This document shows positions 26,676 through 35,538 of a DNA stretch of 36,221 bases, in pieces (position 1 is the stretch's first letter; the number at the start of each line of letters is the position of its first letter). The notes under the pieces were generated by a model. It made no database searches. It was not told the DNA's origin and was given only the letters and a program-made list of their open reading frames with translations. Source of the stretch: Winogradskyella sp. (GTDB lineage: Bacteria; Bacteroidota; Bacteroidia; Flavobacteriales; Flavobacteriaceae); contig NZ_JADGDZ010000026.1 in NCBI RefSeq assembly GCF_016744625.1, forward strand, positions 1-36,221. Reading direction: 5' to 3'. Made by a program: the position numbers and the translations under genes.

Positions 26676-27539
26676 CTAATGATACTGAGTAAAAATCTTA
26701 GTTGCTTCGTTATAAGAACTCTCAAAACTCATCGCATTAAGATCATGCGCTTTTTTTTGAGTAAAATAGGATAGCATTTTTTCTGTTGGCATATTACCTG
26801 TCAATTCATCTTTTGCCATTGGGCAACCTCCAAAACCTTGAATTGCACCATCAAAACGTCGGCAACCAGATTTGTAAGCTGCATCGATTTTTTCGAACCA
26901 TGATGTTGATGTTGTATGCAAATGTGCTCCAAACTCTATATTAGAATAGGCTGGAATTAGATTTGAAAACAAATAATTTATATTCTCTGGGTCAGAACTA
27001 CCAATTGTATCACTTAGTGATAAAATCTTCACTCCCATTTTAGAAAGTCGTTCTGTCCACTCTCCTACTATATCAACATTCCATGGATCTCCATAAGGAT
27101 TACCAAAACCCATTGATATATAAACCACTACTTCTTTATCACTTTTGTCTGCTATTTCTAATATTTCAGAAAGTGTTATTACAGATTGTGCAATAGTTTT
27201 ATGCGTATTTCTCATCTGGAAGTTTTCGGAAATTGAAAACGGATAACCTAAGTAATCAATTTCAGAATGTTTTGAGACATCATTTGCCCCTCTTGTATTT
27301 GCAATAATAGCAAGTAACTTACTAATTGTTTTACTTAAATCTAATTGTGCTAAAACCTCAGCAGTATCAACCATTTGTGGTATGGCTTTAGGCGAGACGA
27401 AACTTCCAAAATCTATAGTATCAAAACCTACACGAAGCAAAGACTGAATATACTGCACCTTCTTCTCTGTGGGAATAAATTCCTTAATGCCTTGCATGGC
27501 ATCTCGTGGACATTCTATGAGTTTAACGGCTTTATTCAT
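26676..27539 (-). CDS. Hydroxymethylglutaryl-CoA lyase
   Basis: 287 residues from the start at 27539 (MNKAVKLIECPRD). The frame is open 21 codons further upstream, but those residues are not lyase-like and would overlap the LysE gene, so the internal start is preferred. The enzyme splits HMG-CoA into acetoacetate and acetyl-CoA, the last step of leucine breakdown. DRE-TIM barrel features: ECPRDAMQG with catalytic Arg-Asp, LSDTIGSSDPENI, AHLHTT (metal-binding HxH), and the mobile loop GFGGCPMAKDELTGN with C239. A minus-strand TATATTTG at 27545-27552 ends six bases before the ATG, hinting at a very short or absent leader. The other leucine-degradation genes are not in the window. Confidence 0.92.
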   Translation of the reverse strand: MNKAVKLIECPRDAMQGIKEFIPTEKKVQYIQSLLRVGFDTIDFGSFVSPKAIPQMVDTAEVLAQLDLSKTISKLLAIIANTRGANDVSKHSEIDYLGYPFSISENFQMRNTHKTIAQSVITLSEILEIADKSDKEVVVYISMGFGNPYGDPWNVDIVGEWTERLSKMGVKILSLSDTIGSSDPENINYLFSNLIPAYSNIEFGAHLHTTSTSWFEKIDAAYKSGCRRFDGAIQGFGGCPMAKDELTGNMPTEKMLSYFTQKKAHDLNAMSFESSYNEATKIFTQYH

Positions 27540-27573
27540 TGGTTCAAATATAAGGTTTACCAAGCAAAATACT

Positions 27574-28191
27574 CTATTGGAGAATAAAAATTGTAATACC
27601 AATAAACACTACTATTTGAAGCCATTTAAGAACCAGGCCTGAATTTTTATAGTTTAATGTGTAAGCTTTAATTTGTCCTGCAAGTAAAGCTATAGTCGAA
27701 AAAATAATAAATGACACCAACATAAAAAGACCTCCTAAAATATAAAACTGCCAAACAGTACTCATGGCATCACTAAACAAAAATCCAGGAAAAAATGCCA
27801 AAAAGAAGATTGTCACTTTTGGGTTTAAGACATTCATTAAAAAACCTTGCACAAACAAACCTTTCAAGCTTTTTTTAGGGATATTATCAGCATCTAATTG
27901 CAATTTCGAATCAGATTTAAAAACCTTATAAGCAAGAAAGGCAAGATACAATGCACCTAATAATTTAATTACAAAGAACATCGATTCATTTGCAGCAATA
28001 AGCGCGGAAATACCAAATGCTAATAAAGTGGTATGGATAATACAACCTGTTATTAATCCACAAACAGTTGCTATACCATAAGCCTTTCCATTCGTAATGC
28101 TTTGTACTAAAACATAAATATTATCTGGTCCTGGCGATATTGCTAATGCTGAAGTTGCTAACACAAAGGATATGAGAATGTCGTAATTCAA
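27574..28191 (-). CDS. LysE/RhtB family amino-acid exporter
   Basis: 205 residues with six hydrophobic segments. The family opening ALAISPGPDNIYVLVQS (from about residue 16) is intact, including the PGPD turn, and AYKVFKSD and FLMNVLNPKVTIFFLAFFPGF follow in order. Members export amino acids such as lysine, threonine or homoserine lactones from the cytoplasm. It lies 34 bp upstream of the HMG-CoA lyase start on the same strand, so co-transcription is possible; a link to branched-chain amino acid metabolism is only suggested by this. Confidence 0.92.
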   Translation of the reverse strand: MNYDILISFVLATSALAISPGPDNIYVLVQSITNGKAYGIATVCGLITGCIIHTTLLAFGISALIAANESMFFVIKLLGALYLAFLAYKVFKSDSKLQLDADNIPKKSLKGLFVQGFLMNVLNPKVTIFFLAFFPGFLFSDAMSTVWQFYILGGLFMLVSFIIFSTIALLAGQIKAYTLNYKNSGLVLKWLQIVVFIGITIFILQ

Positions 28192-28239
28192 ATACTAAAA
28201 TTTGTACTAAAATACATTAAAACAAGACTACTTTGTAAG

Positions 28240-28259
28240 GTCAAGTAGTTTCACTTGAC
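28240..28259. promoter_or_regulatory. 7-bp inverted repeat between divergent genes
   Basis: GTCAAGT (28240-28246), 6-nt spacer, ACTTGAC (28253-28259), a perfect palindrome 17 bp before the spondin-domain gene and 48 bp upstream of lysE. It could be an operator or a small hairpin in the leader. Confidence 0.35.
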
Positions 28260-28276
28260 TAAGATTATTAAAAAGC

Positions 28277-29212
28277 ATGATGAAAAAAATTACTCTTACA
28301 GGTTTATTAACCTTAGCAATGTTAATATCTTTTAACTCTCAAGCTCAATCTACAGCAACTTACGACATTAACTTTACCAGTACATGGAATTCTAGTGACC
28401 ATGGATCACTACCTAGTAATGCACATTGGTCTAACTTAGTTGGAGCAAATCACAATAGTGATATTACTTTTTTTGAAATGGGAGGCACTGCAACTACTGG
28501 TATTGAAAATGTCGCTGAAACTGGCTCTAATACTGTATTTAATTCTGAAGTACAAATTGCAATAAATAATGGTAATGCACAACAATGGCTTAACCAATCA
28601 TTTGCGCCATTTGCAGCTATTAGTTCTGCTACATTGAACAATATAGTGATCTCTGAAGACTACCCACTTTTAACACTTGTGTCTATGATTGCACCAAGTC
28701 CTGATTGGATTATTGCAGTTAATAGACTTAATTTATGGGATACAGGCATGAATAAATGGAAAGAAACTTTTACTCTAGATTTATTCCCTTACGATGCTGG
28801 TACAGAAGATGGTTTTGGGTATTCTGGTAATAATGCCGCTACAAACCCAAGAGGTGTAATCACTAATATAGCTGGTGTTTCTGGTTATCCTTTTAATTCA
28901 GCAAAGATTGGAACTTTGACTATAACATTTAAAAGCACAACATTAAGTACAAATGATTTTGAAATTGCTAATAAAGTAAAGCTATATCCAAACCCAAGTG
29001 ATACTGATTTTGTTACTATTACTAATGCAAATACGTTAAGTAAAGTTGAAGTTTATGATGTTTTAGGTAAGAGTGTAAAGCAAATTGAAATTAGCAACTC
29101 TAATGATAATGAGCAAATTTTTGATGTTTCAGATTTAAACAAAGGCCTTTATATTGTGAGGTTATTGAACACTACAGGAGAATTTGGGTCTAAAAAACTT
29201 ATTATAAAATAA
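28277..29212 (+). CDS. T9SS-secreted spondin-domain protein
   Basis: 311 residues. Signal peptide ends near SQAQS (residues 20-25). Residues about 27-215 match the spondin N-terminal domain pattern: ATYDINFTSTWNSSDHG, HWSNLVGANHN, MIAPSPDWIIAVNRLNLW, and TLDLFPYDAGTEDGFGY. In animals this domain is a C2-like extracellular module; in bacteria the role is unknown, probably adhesion or calcium or membrane binding. The last 80 residues (KVKLYPNPSD to GSKKLIIK) are a type A T9SS sorting domain, so the protein is exported to the surface or medium. Two ATG codons stand in a row at the start. Confidence 0.87.
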   Translation: MMKKITLTGLLTLAMLISFNSQAQSTATYDINFTSTWNSSDHGSLPSNAHWSNLVGANHNSDITFFEMGGTATTGIENVAETGSNTVFNSEVQIAINNGNAQQWLNQSFAPFAAISSATLNNIVISEDYPLLTLVSMIAPSPDWIIAVNRLNLWDTGMNKWKETFTLDLFPYDAGTEDGFGYSGNNAATNPRGVITNIAGVSGYPFNSAKIGTLTITFKSTTLSTNDFEIANKVKLYPNPSDTDFVTITNANTLSKVEVYDVLGKSVKQIEISNSNDNEQIFDVSDLNKGLYIVRLLNTTGEFGSKKLIIK

Positions 29213-29308
29213 GAATATTACTACATATACTTACATTTCATCGATAATTAATAGTGTTTTAATGTTAAATTCATACTTTAGAGCACTTTTATATTTAAAG
29301 CCTAACAA

Positions 29309-31054
29309 ATGAACTCTACCAAATTACTAAAGTCTTATTTTACACTCATATTAATTTTTGCATTTAGTACTCGCACATTTGCGCAAAATAATGAGTGTGG
29401 ATTTACCTATACACCAGAAGCAAAACGTTATTTTGATTCTATTAAGAATACAGTTAGAGTTTTAGAAGAACAATTTCTACAGCAGCGATTGTCATCTAGA
29501 AACTCAATGTCTTCAAATTCATTTCCTATTAAGGCACATATTATTAGACAAACTAATGGTAGCGGAGGTTTAACAGTGACTGAATTAAATGATGCTATTG
29601 CTGTAATGAACACGATTTATGCAGATGCTGGTCTAGAATTTTACTTATGTGATGGTATTAATTATATAAATAGTGATAATTTTTATACTTACGAAACCAA
29701 CGATGAATCCGCTTTATTTGCAGCGTATAGTGTTGCCAATATAATGAATATCTTTTTTACAGATTCTATTATAAGTAGTAGTTCTGGTGGTGGTCTGTGT
29801 GGTTATGCGCGTTTTCCCGGAGGAGCAATTACAGAAAATATTTTAATGGCTAATAGCTGTGCTACTAATGGAAGTACACTCTCTCACGAAGTTGGTCATT
29901 TCTTCGCCTTATCTCATACTCATGGAAATAGTAATGTAGTTGGTTCTACTGAAGAATTGGTTGATGGTTCAAATTGTACCAGTACAGGAGATTTTATTTG
30001 TGATACACCTGCAGATCCTCAATTGGGTTATTCTAATGTAGATTTTAATTGTCTATATACTGGTGCAGCACAAGATGCCAATAATGATTCTTATCAACCA
30101 GAACCTTTAAATCTAATGTCTTATTCACGAAAAGAATGCAGAACATTATTTTCACCACAACAATTGGCAAGGATTAATGCTATCTATCAAGCTTCAAGAA
30201 ATAATCTTATATGCCCGAGCTTTAGTGCCGATTTTGTTGCTGACGAAACTGAAAGTTGCGCAACAAACCTTACCGTAAATTTCACAGACAGTAGTGCTGG
30301 TGCAACCTCATGGGATTGGGATGTAGATGGAGATAATATTACAGACTACACAACACAAAATGTAACACATAACTATAATACTGTTGGTGAATATGACGTG
30401 ACTTTGGCTGTTTCTGATGGTTCTAATACTATAACTAAAGTAAAGTCAGAATATATCAATGTTGGTGCTCAAGAAATAAACACAACCGAAATACACCTTA
30501 GTTTAACTCTAGATAACTGGCCTGCTGAGACATCATGGCAATTTTTAGATGGTGATGATAATGTTATAGACTCTGGAGGTCCTTACATAGAACCTGATGA
30601 CGATTATGCAACTAAAACAGCTCAGTTTACTATAAATCCAGATTTATGCTACTCCTTCGTAATTACAGATAGTTATGGAGATGGTATTTGTTGTTCTTCT
30701 GGGAGTGGATCCTATGAATTAACTGCTGTAGACCTTACGCTTTTAGCAAGAGGAGGTAGTTATAATTTTGGTACAAAGAATAGGTTTTTCAGTGGTACTT
30801 TAGGCACCGATGATTTTAGTAAAGAATCTATTGTATTGTTTCCAAATCCTTCGTCTAGTATTATAACTATAAAATCTAATTCCTTACCAGATTCATATAG
30901 TATATATAATACCTTAGGTCAAGTTTTAAGAACGTCTCAAGTAAAATCTGATGCTGACCTTAACGTAAATATTGAAAGCTTAAATGATGGAATCTACTTT
31001 ATAAAATTAATTAAAGACAATTCAAGTCAAGTGTTATCTTTTATTAAGAATTAA
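29309..31054 (+). CDS. T9SS-secreted M43-type zinc metalloprotease with PKD domain
   Basis: 581 residues. Signal peptide ends near TFAQN. The catalytic domain (about residues 60-300) holds the metzincin motif H193-E194-V-G-H197-x5-H203 (HEVGHFFALSH) and the Met-turn M270 (LNLMSYSRKECR), as in the cytophagalysin/pappalysin family M43. Next comes a PKD domain (SAGATSWDWDVDG ... VTLAVSDG, about 325-390), then a CUB-like module common in Bacteroidota proteases (NWPAETSWQF ... DSYGDGICC, about 395-480). Last is a type A T9SS sorting domain (VLFPNPSSS to VLSFIKN). It is likely a secreted protease for protein degradation. A shared terminator follows. Confidence 0.92.
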   Translation: MNSTKLLKSYFTLILIFAFSTRTFAQNNECGFTYTPEAKRYFDSIKNTVRVLEEQFLQQRLSSRNSMSSNSFPIKAHIIRQTNGSGGLTVTELNDAIAVMNTIYADAGLEFYLCDGINYINSDNFYTYETNDESALFAAYSVANIMNIFFTDSIISSSSGGGLCGYARFPGGAITENILMANSCATNGSTLSHEVGHFFALSHTHGNSNVVGSTEELVDGSNCTSTGDFICDTPADPQLGYSNVDFNCLYTGAAQDANNDSYQPEPLNLMSYSRKECRTLFSPQQLARINAIYQASRNNLICPSFSADFVADETESCATNLTVNFTDSSAGATSWDWDVDGDNITDYTTQNVTHNYNTVGEYDVTLAVSDGSNTITKVKSEYINVGAQEINTTEIHLSLTLDNWPAETSWQFLDGDDNVIDSGGPYIEPDDDYATKTAQFTINPDLCYSFVITDSYGDGICCSSGSGSYELTAVDLTLLARGGSYNFGTKNRFFSGTLGTDDFSKESIVLFPNPSSSIITIKSNSLPDSYSIYNTLGQVLRTSQVKSDADLNVNIESLNDGIYFIKLIKDNSSQVLSFIKN

Positions 31055-31074
31055 ATTTCAAAAATATATAAATT

Positions 31075-31103
31075 AAAAAAGGCGCATTTACTGCGCCTTT
31101 TTT
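31075..31103. terminator. Bidirectional terminator between metalloprotease and pyrD
   Basis: Stem GGCGCA / TGCGCC (31081-31086, 31092-31097) with a 5-nt loop, six A before and six T after, so it works on both strands. The pyrD stop codon lies in the loop, and one arm encodes its last codons. Confidence 0.85.
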
Positions 31104-32125
31104 AATAATGCTTGGTTAATGTCCTTAATAAGCTTAGGTCCTTCGTAAATAAAGCCTGTATATATTTGAACTAAATCTGCACCTGCTTCAAGTTTTTCTA
31201 GTGCATCTTCTGCTGAATGAATTCCTCCTACGCCAATTATAGGAAATGCCTTGTTACTTTTTTTAGTTAAATACCTAATAATCGTTGTAGATTTATCCTT
31301 AATAGGTTGCCCACTTAATCCTCCGTTTCCAATTTCAGATAATTGCTTATCTGAAGCTTTTAATTTTTTTCTATCTATAGATGTATTACTTGCAATGACT
31401 CCATCTAGGTTAGTCTCAGAAATCAACTCTACGATTTCATCGAGTTGAATGTTATTAAGGTCTGGTGCAATTTTAAGAAGAATAGGCTTTTGTTTTATAA
31501 AAGCTAAATTTGCTTTTTGTACTGTTCCAATAAGCTCTAACAAATAATCTTTATCATTTAATTTTGCATGGCTTCCAACATTTGGACAACTTACATTAAG
31601 CACAAAATAATCTACATAAGGATGTAACGCATTAAAACACTCTAAATAATCTTTAGTATAATCTTCAGGTTTAGTTTGTGTATTTTTACCAATATTTCCA
31701 CCAATAATCAATTGGCCTTTATTTTTTTTTAATTGTACAATGGCTGCTTTTAAGCCTTCATTATTAAAACCCATTCGGTTTATAATCCCTTTATCATCCT
31801 TTAAGCGAAATAAGCGTTTTTTCGGATTTCCAACTTGAGCTTTTGGTGTTACTGTACCAATTTCTATAAAGCCAAAACCAAAATTTGATAATTCATTATA
31901 TAGCACCGCATTTTTATCAAAACCTGCTGCAAGACCAACTGGATTTTTAAATTTTAAGCCAAATAATTCGCGTTCAAGCTTTGGGTCTTCCACCAAATAC
32001 ATCTTTTTAAATAGACTTTTAAATCCTGGTAGATTTGAAATATTCCTAATTAATGAAAATGTAAAGTGATGCACTTTCTCTGGATCAAAACAGAATAGAA
32101 TTGGTCGAATTATCGCTTTATACAT
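31088..32125 (-). CDS. pyrD: Dihydroorotate dehydrogenase (quinone), class 2
   Basis: 345 residues from the ATG at 32125 (MYKAIIRPI). The frame continues upstream only to a TTG at 32146, which would add seven unlikely residues. Oxidises dihydroorotate to orotate in pyrimidine synthesis, passing electrons to menaquinone. Class 2 features: an N-terminal membrane-associating helical segment ([19 protein letters not shown]), [20 protein letters not shown], the catalytic-serine region NVSCPNVG, and the FMN phosphate site [20 protein letters not shown] at 32144-32151 (minus strand) is a possible -7 element. Monocistronic by context. Confidence 0.96.
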   Translation of the reverse strand: MYKAIIRPILFCFDPEKVHHFTFSLIRNISNLPGFKSLFKKMYLVEDPKLERELFGLKFKNPVGLAAGFDKNAVLYNELSNFGFGFIEIGTVTPKAQVGNPKKRLFRLKDDKGIINRMGFNNEGLKAAIVQLKKNKGQLIIGGNIGKNTQTKPEDYTKDYLECFNALHPYVDYFVLNVSCPNVGSHAKLNDKDYLLELIGTVQKANLAFIKQKPILLKIAPDLNNIQLDEIVELISETNLDGVIASNTSIDRKKLKASDKQLSEIGNGGLSGQPIKDKSTTIIRYLTKKSNKAFPIIGVGGIHSAEDALEKLEAGADLVQIYTGFIYEGPKLIKDINQALLKKAQ

Positions 32126-32274
32126 GAGAGGTGTTTTGTTGTACAAAAATAATAATCTTATAACTTTAAAATGATTTTATCACGACTATTTATTTTAGTT
32201 ATAAACTGTCATTTATCATTCTTTTTATGCCTCTAGTATTTTAACTTTGGAGTACTAATTAAATCCAAATACTC

Positions 32275-33105
32275 ATGAAAAAAATTATAATCCCAGTCGA
32301 TTTTTCAAAACATTCAGAATACGCTTTAGAAACTGCTGCTGCATTAGCGAAACAACACAATTCAGAATTGATTATAATGCATATGCTAGAATTATCTGAG
32401 TCTATATTTTCTTCATCAAGTTCAGCAAGAAACGAAGAAACTGCATTTATGCTTATGGTTGCAAATAAAGAATTTGAATCTTTTTTAGATAAATCATATT
32501 TAGAAGGTATTACAGTTACACCAATGATAAAACATCATAAGGTATTAAAAGAAGTTGCTGAAGTAGCTAGTAGTGTTAACGCGGATTTAATTGTCATAGG
32601 TTCTCGTGGACATAGCCTACATGATGGTATTTTTACAGGTTCAAACACAGAAAAAGTGGTGCGTTATAGTGATACGCCTGTTTTGGTAGTTAAATCTAAG
32701 CCTCTATCTGTAAACTTTAATAATGTTGTCTTGGCAACAGACTTTTTAGAACAAAGTACTTCTGCTGTAAAGAAGGCTTTAGAATTACTAAATGAATTAG
32801 GAAATAAAGTCACTCTACTTCATATTAATCTTCCTAACTTAAGTTTTTTAAGTACAGATGAAATTGATAATAAAGTTGCTGAATTTTTAAAACTAGCAAA
32901 ACTCGAAAATCAAAGCTACACTATCGATTATGTAGCAGATCATACAGTAGAAGATGGAGTCATAAACTATGCAAAACGCGTTAATGCTGAAGCTGTAGCA
33001 ATGATAACCCATGGTAGAACAGGATTGAGTAATTTCTTTGGAGGTAGTATTTCTGAAGATTTGGTAAATCACACGAAACTTCCAGTTGTGACATTTAAGT
33101 TATAA
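32275..33105 (+). CDS. Universal stress protein, tandem UspA domains
   Basis: 276 residues with two Usp domains: about 1-140 (KKIIIPVDFSKHSEYALE to TPVLVVKSK) and about 148-276 (FNNVVLATDF to LPVVTFKL). The first has the complete ATP-binding signature G109-x2-G112-x9-G122-S123. In the second the corresponding loop (HGRTGLSNFFGGS) is shorter. The role is cytoplasmic stress adaptation; the exact function is unknown. A TAACTTTG at 32242-32249 matches the -7 consensus. Peptidase T follows after 21 bp, so a two-gene operon is likely. Confidence 0.93.
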   Translation: MKKIIIPVDFSKHSEYALETAAALAKQHNSELIIMHMLELSESIFSSSSSARNEETAFMLMVANKEFESFLDKSYLEGITVTPMIKHHKVLKEVAEVASSVNADLIVIGSRGHSLHDGIFTGSNTEKVVRYSDTPVLVVKSKPLSVNFNNVVLATDFLEQSTSAVKKALELLNELGNKVTLLHINLPNLSFLSTDEIDNKVAEFLKLAKLENQSYTIDYVADHTVEDGVINYAKRVNAEAVAMITHGRTGLSNFFGGSISEDLVNHTKLPVVTFKL

Positions 33106-33126
33106 TTTAGCAACAAAACTAAAAAC

Positions 33127-34353
33127 ATGCAAAACATTATAGACCGTTTTATAAGTTATGTTACTATAGATACTGAATCCGACCCAAATTCTCAAAGTAC
33201 ACCTAGTACAGCTAAACAATGGGATTTAGCCAATAAATTGGTTGAAGACTTAAAAACAATTGGTTTAAGTGATGTCACAATTGATGACAATGCTTACATT
33301 ATGGCAACATTACCAAGTAATGTAGAACATAATGTGCCTACGATTGGATTTATATCTCATTTTGATACCTCTCCAGATTTTACAGGAGCAAATATAAATC
33401 CTCAAGTTATTAAAGATTACGATGGTAAAGACATTATTCTTAATGCTGAGCAAAACATTATTCTATCGCCAGATTATTTTGAGGATTTATTGCTTTATAA
33501 AGGGCAAACTTTAATAACAACAGATGGCACTACACTTCTAGGAGCTGATGATAAAGCGGGTATTACAGAAATTGTCACTGCGATGGAATATTTAATTAAT
33601 CATCCTGAAATTAAACATGGTGCCATCAAAGTAGGTTTTACACCAGATGAAGAAATTGGTAGAGGAGCACATAAATTTGATGTCGAAAAATTTGGAGCTG
33701 ACTGGGCTTACACCATGGATGGTAGCCAGATTGGTGAATTAGAATATGAAAATTTTAATGCGGCTGGAGCAGTTATAAAAGCCAAAGGCAAAATAGTACA
33801 TCCTGGTTATGCCAAAGGCAAAATGATAAACTCTATGTATTACGCAACAGAATTTATTAATGCATTGCCAAGATTAGAAACACCTGAACATACTGACGGT
33901 TACGAAGGTTTTTTCCATTTACATAACATTGAAGGAAAGGTAGAAGAAAGCACTTTACAATATATTGTACGCGACCATGACATGGATAAGTTTGAAGCAC
34001 GAAAAGCTTTAATGGAAAAAATTGTTTTAGACCTTAACACCAAGTTTGAAGCCGAAGTCTTTGAAATAGAACTTACAGACCAGTACTTTAACATGAAAGA
34101 AAAGGTAGAGCCTGTGATGCATATTGTTGACATTGCAGAAGAAGCTATGAAATCTATTGGTATTACTCCACTTATCAAAGCAATAAGAGGTGGAACTGAT
34201 GGCTCTCAACTCTCTTATATGGGATTGCCTTGTCCTAATATTTTTGCTGGTGGTCATAATTTCCATGGTCGTTATGAGTATGTACCAGTAGAAAGTATGC
34301 AAAAAGCTGTAGAAGTGATTTGTAAGATTGCTGAACTAACAGCTAAGAAGTAG
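33127..34353 (+). CDS. pepT: Peptidase T (tripeptide aminopeptidase)
   Basis: 408 residues, the same length as in enterobacteria. Cytoplasmic M20B zinc peptidase removing N-terminal residues from tripeptides. Metal and catalytic residues are in place: H78 and D80 in ISHFDTSP, D141 in [10 protein letters not shown]175-E176 in [10 protein letters not shown]198 in YTMDGS, and a C-terminal His in [11 protein letters not shown]. The dimerisation domain starts near residue 205. Follows the universal stress gene by 21 bp. Confidence 0.96.
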   Translation: MQNIIDRFISYVTIDTESDPNSQSTPSTAKQWDLANKLVEDLKTIGLSDVTIDDNAYIMATLPSNVEHNVPTIGFISHFDTSPDFTGANINPQVIKDYDGKDIILNAEQNIILSPDYFEDLLLYKGQTLITTDGTTLLGADDKAGITEIVTAMEYLINHPEIKHGAIKVGFTPDEEIGRGAHKFDVEKFGADWAYTMDGSQIGELEYENFNAAGAVIKAKGKIVHPGYAKGKMINSMYYATEFINALPRLETPEHTDGYEGFFHLHNIEGKVEESTLQYIVRDHDMDKFEARKALMEKIVLDLNTKFEAEVFEIELTDQYFNMKEKVEPVMHIVDIAEEAMKSIGITPLIKAIRGGTDGSQLSYMGLPCPNIFAGGHNFHGRYEYVPVESMQKAVEVICKIAELTAKK

Positions 34354-34374
34354 TATAACTTGACTTACTAAGAA

Positions 34375-34395
34375 TTTTCAACTAACTTCGTTTAA
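34375..34395 (+). repeat. 21-bp dispersed intergenic repeat, copy 2
   Basis: Exact copy of 14962-14982 in the same orientation, 22 bp after the pepT stop. The remaining part of the gap 34354-34556 is AT-rich with nothing recognisable. Confidence 0.8.
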
Positions 34396-34556
34396 TATCT
34401 TATGCTGAGCGCTATCTATAATATTAAACAAACTGATATTAATAAAGTTGTATGCAATAAATATAAACTCGTCTGAATTATTAAATAGTTATTGTTTTTT
34501 TTCACTTTTAAAAAGTTAATTCTATTTTTTTTTACAAAACGCAAAAATTAAAAACA

Positions 34557-35156
34557 ATGCAAAAAATATATTCCGTAGAAGAATACATAGAACTCAACTC
34601 ACATTACGCTAAGGAGCTTAATATTTTGCGTAATATTATCAATGCTACAGAATTAGAAGAAACTGTCAAATGGAGTATGCCAACGTATTGCTTAAATGGT
34701 AAAAATGTTTTGGGTATTGGTGCATTTAAAAACCATTTCTGTTTATGGTTTCATCAAGGTGTATTTTTAAAAGACAAATTCAATTTACTAATTAACGCAC
34801 AAGAGAATAAAACCAAAGCCTTGAGACAAATGCGCTTTGAAACTAAAGCAGATATCAACGAAGCAGCTGTACTAACTTATATAAAAGAAGCTATAGAAAA
34901 TCAACATTTAGGAAAAGAAATAAAACCTCAGCGAAAAACTAAAGATGTCATTATTCCTATAGAGCTACATACTATATTAAAGTCTAACACAACACTTAAT
35001 GACTGTTTTAAAGCCTTAACTCTAGGTAAACAACGTGAATACTGCGACTACATTTCTGAAGCCAAAAGAGAGGCTACAAAACAGAAGCGATTAGAAAAAA
35101 TCACACCTATGATTATAAAAGGTGTTGGTTTACATGATAAATACAAAAACAGTTAA
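34557..35156 (+). CDS. DUF1801 / YdeI-OmpD-associated family protein
   Basis: 199 residues, soluble. The N-terminal domain (about residues 1-115) fits DUF1801: YIELNSHYAKELNILRNII, LEETVKWSMPTYCLNGKNV, and FCLWFHQGVFLKD. The C-terminal part (about 125-190) has the bacteriocin-protection YdeI-like helical segment (PIELHTILKSN, LTLGKQREYCDYISEAKREA, RLEKITPMI). Related proteins are annotated as YdeI or OmdA; the biochemical function is unknown. It is transcribed alone and ends at a bidirectional terminator shared with yajC. Confidence 0.85.
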   Translation: MQKIYSVEEYIELNSHYAKELNILRNIINATELEETVKWSMPTYCLNGKNVLGIGAFKNHFCLWFHQGVFLKDKFNLLINAQENKTKALRQMRFETKADINEAAVLTYIKEAIENQHLGKEIKPQRKTKDVIIPIELHTILKSNTTLNDCFKALTLGKQREYCDYISEAKREATKQKRLEKITPMIIKGVGLHDKYKNS

Positions 35157-35183
35157 TGCTTCGGTTTCTCTAAACAACCGCAA

Positions 35184-35219
35184 TAAAAAAAGCCACTCAA
35201 TAAATGAGTGGCTTTTTTT
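35184..35219. terminator. Bidirectional terminator between the DUF1801 gene and yajC
   Basis: Stem GCCACTCA / TGAGTGGC (35191-35198, 35204-35211) with a 5-nt loop, flanked by seven A on the left and a run of T on the right, so it serves both converging genes. Confidence 0.87.
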
Positions 35220-35238
35220 ATATTCTTATACAAACAGC

Positions 35239-35532
35239 TTATTTTTTTACAACAGCTGGTGCATTTAGTTTTCTACTCATTTCCATAGAGATTGCAGAGC
35301 GGTCAAACTTAATTTTCCCTGCTAATGTTTCAATAACACAACTGCTATCTTTATCATTTAACTCTATTACTTTACCGTGCATACCACTTTTAGTAATTAC
35401 ACGATCGCCACGTTTTAATTCGCTAGCAAACTTTTTTTCTTGTTTAGCGCGTTTCATTTGCGGTGCAATCATAAAGAAATACATCACAGCGAATATGGCG
35501 ATAAATGGTAAAAATGATCCGATTCCTTCCAT
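35239..35532 (-). CDS. yajC: Preprotein translocase accessory subunit YajC
   Basis: 97 residues. One N-terminal membrane helix (FLPFIAIFAVMYFFMIAPQ) followed by a charged segment KRAKQEKKF and a small cytoplasmic beta domain (LKRGDRVITKSGMHGKVIEL). This is the standard YajC layout; the protein associates with SecDF and SecYEG. It lies 6 bp after the DUF1573 gene in the same operon. In many Bacteroidota this pair is preceded by nusB, which would lie beyond the right edge. Confidence 0.95.
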   Translation of the reverse strand: MEGIGSFLPFIAIFAVMYFFMIAPQMKRAKQEKKFASELKRGDRVITKSGMHGKVIELNDKDSSCVIETLAGKIKFDRSAISMEMSRKLNAPAVVKK

Positions 35533-35538
35533 AAATAA

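Noticed and set aside
27540..27602. Extended HMG-CoA lyase reading frame with 21 extra N-terminal codons
   Set aside because: The extra residues do not resemble lyases and overlap the LysE gene; the ATG at 27539 puts the conserved ECPRD segment at the usual distance from the start.
32126..32146. Extended pyrD start
   Set aside because: The upstream codon is TTG and lies on a probable -7 promoter element; the ATG at 32125 gives a normal class 2 N-terminus.
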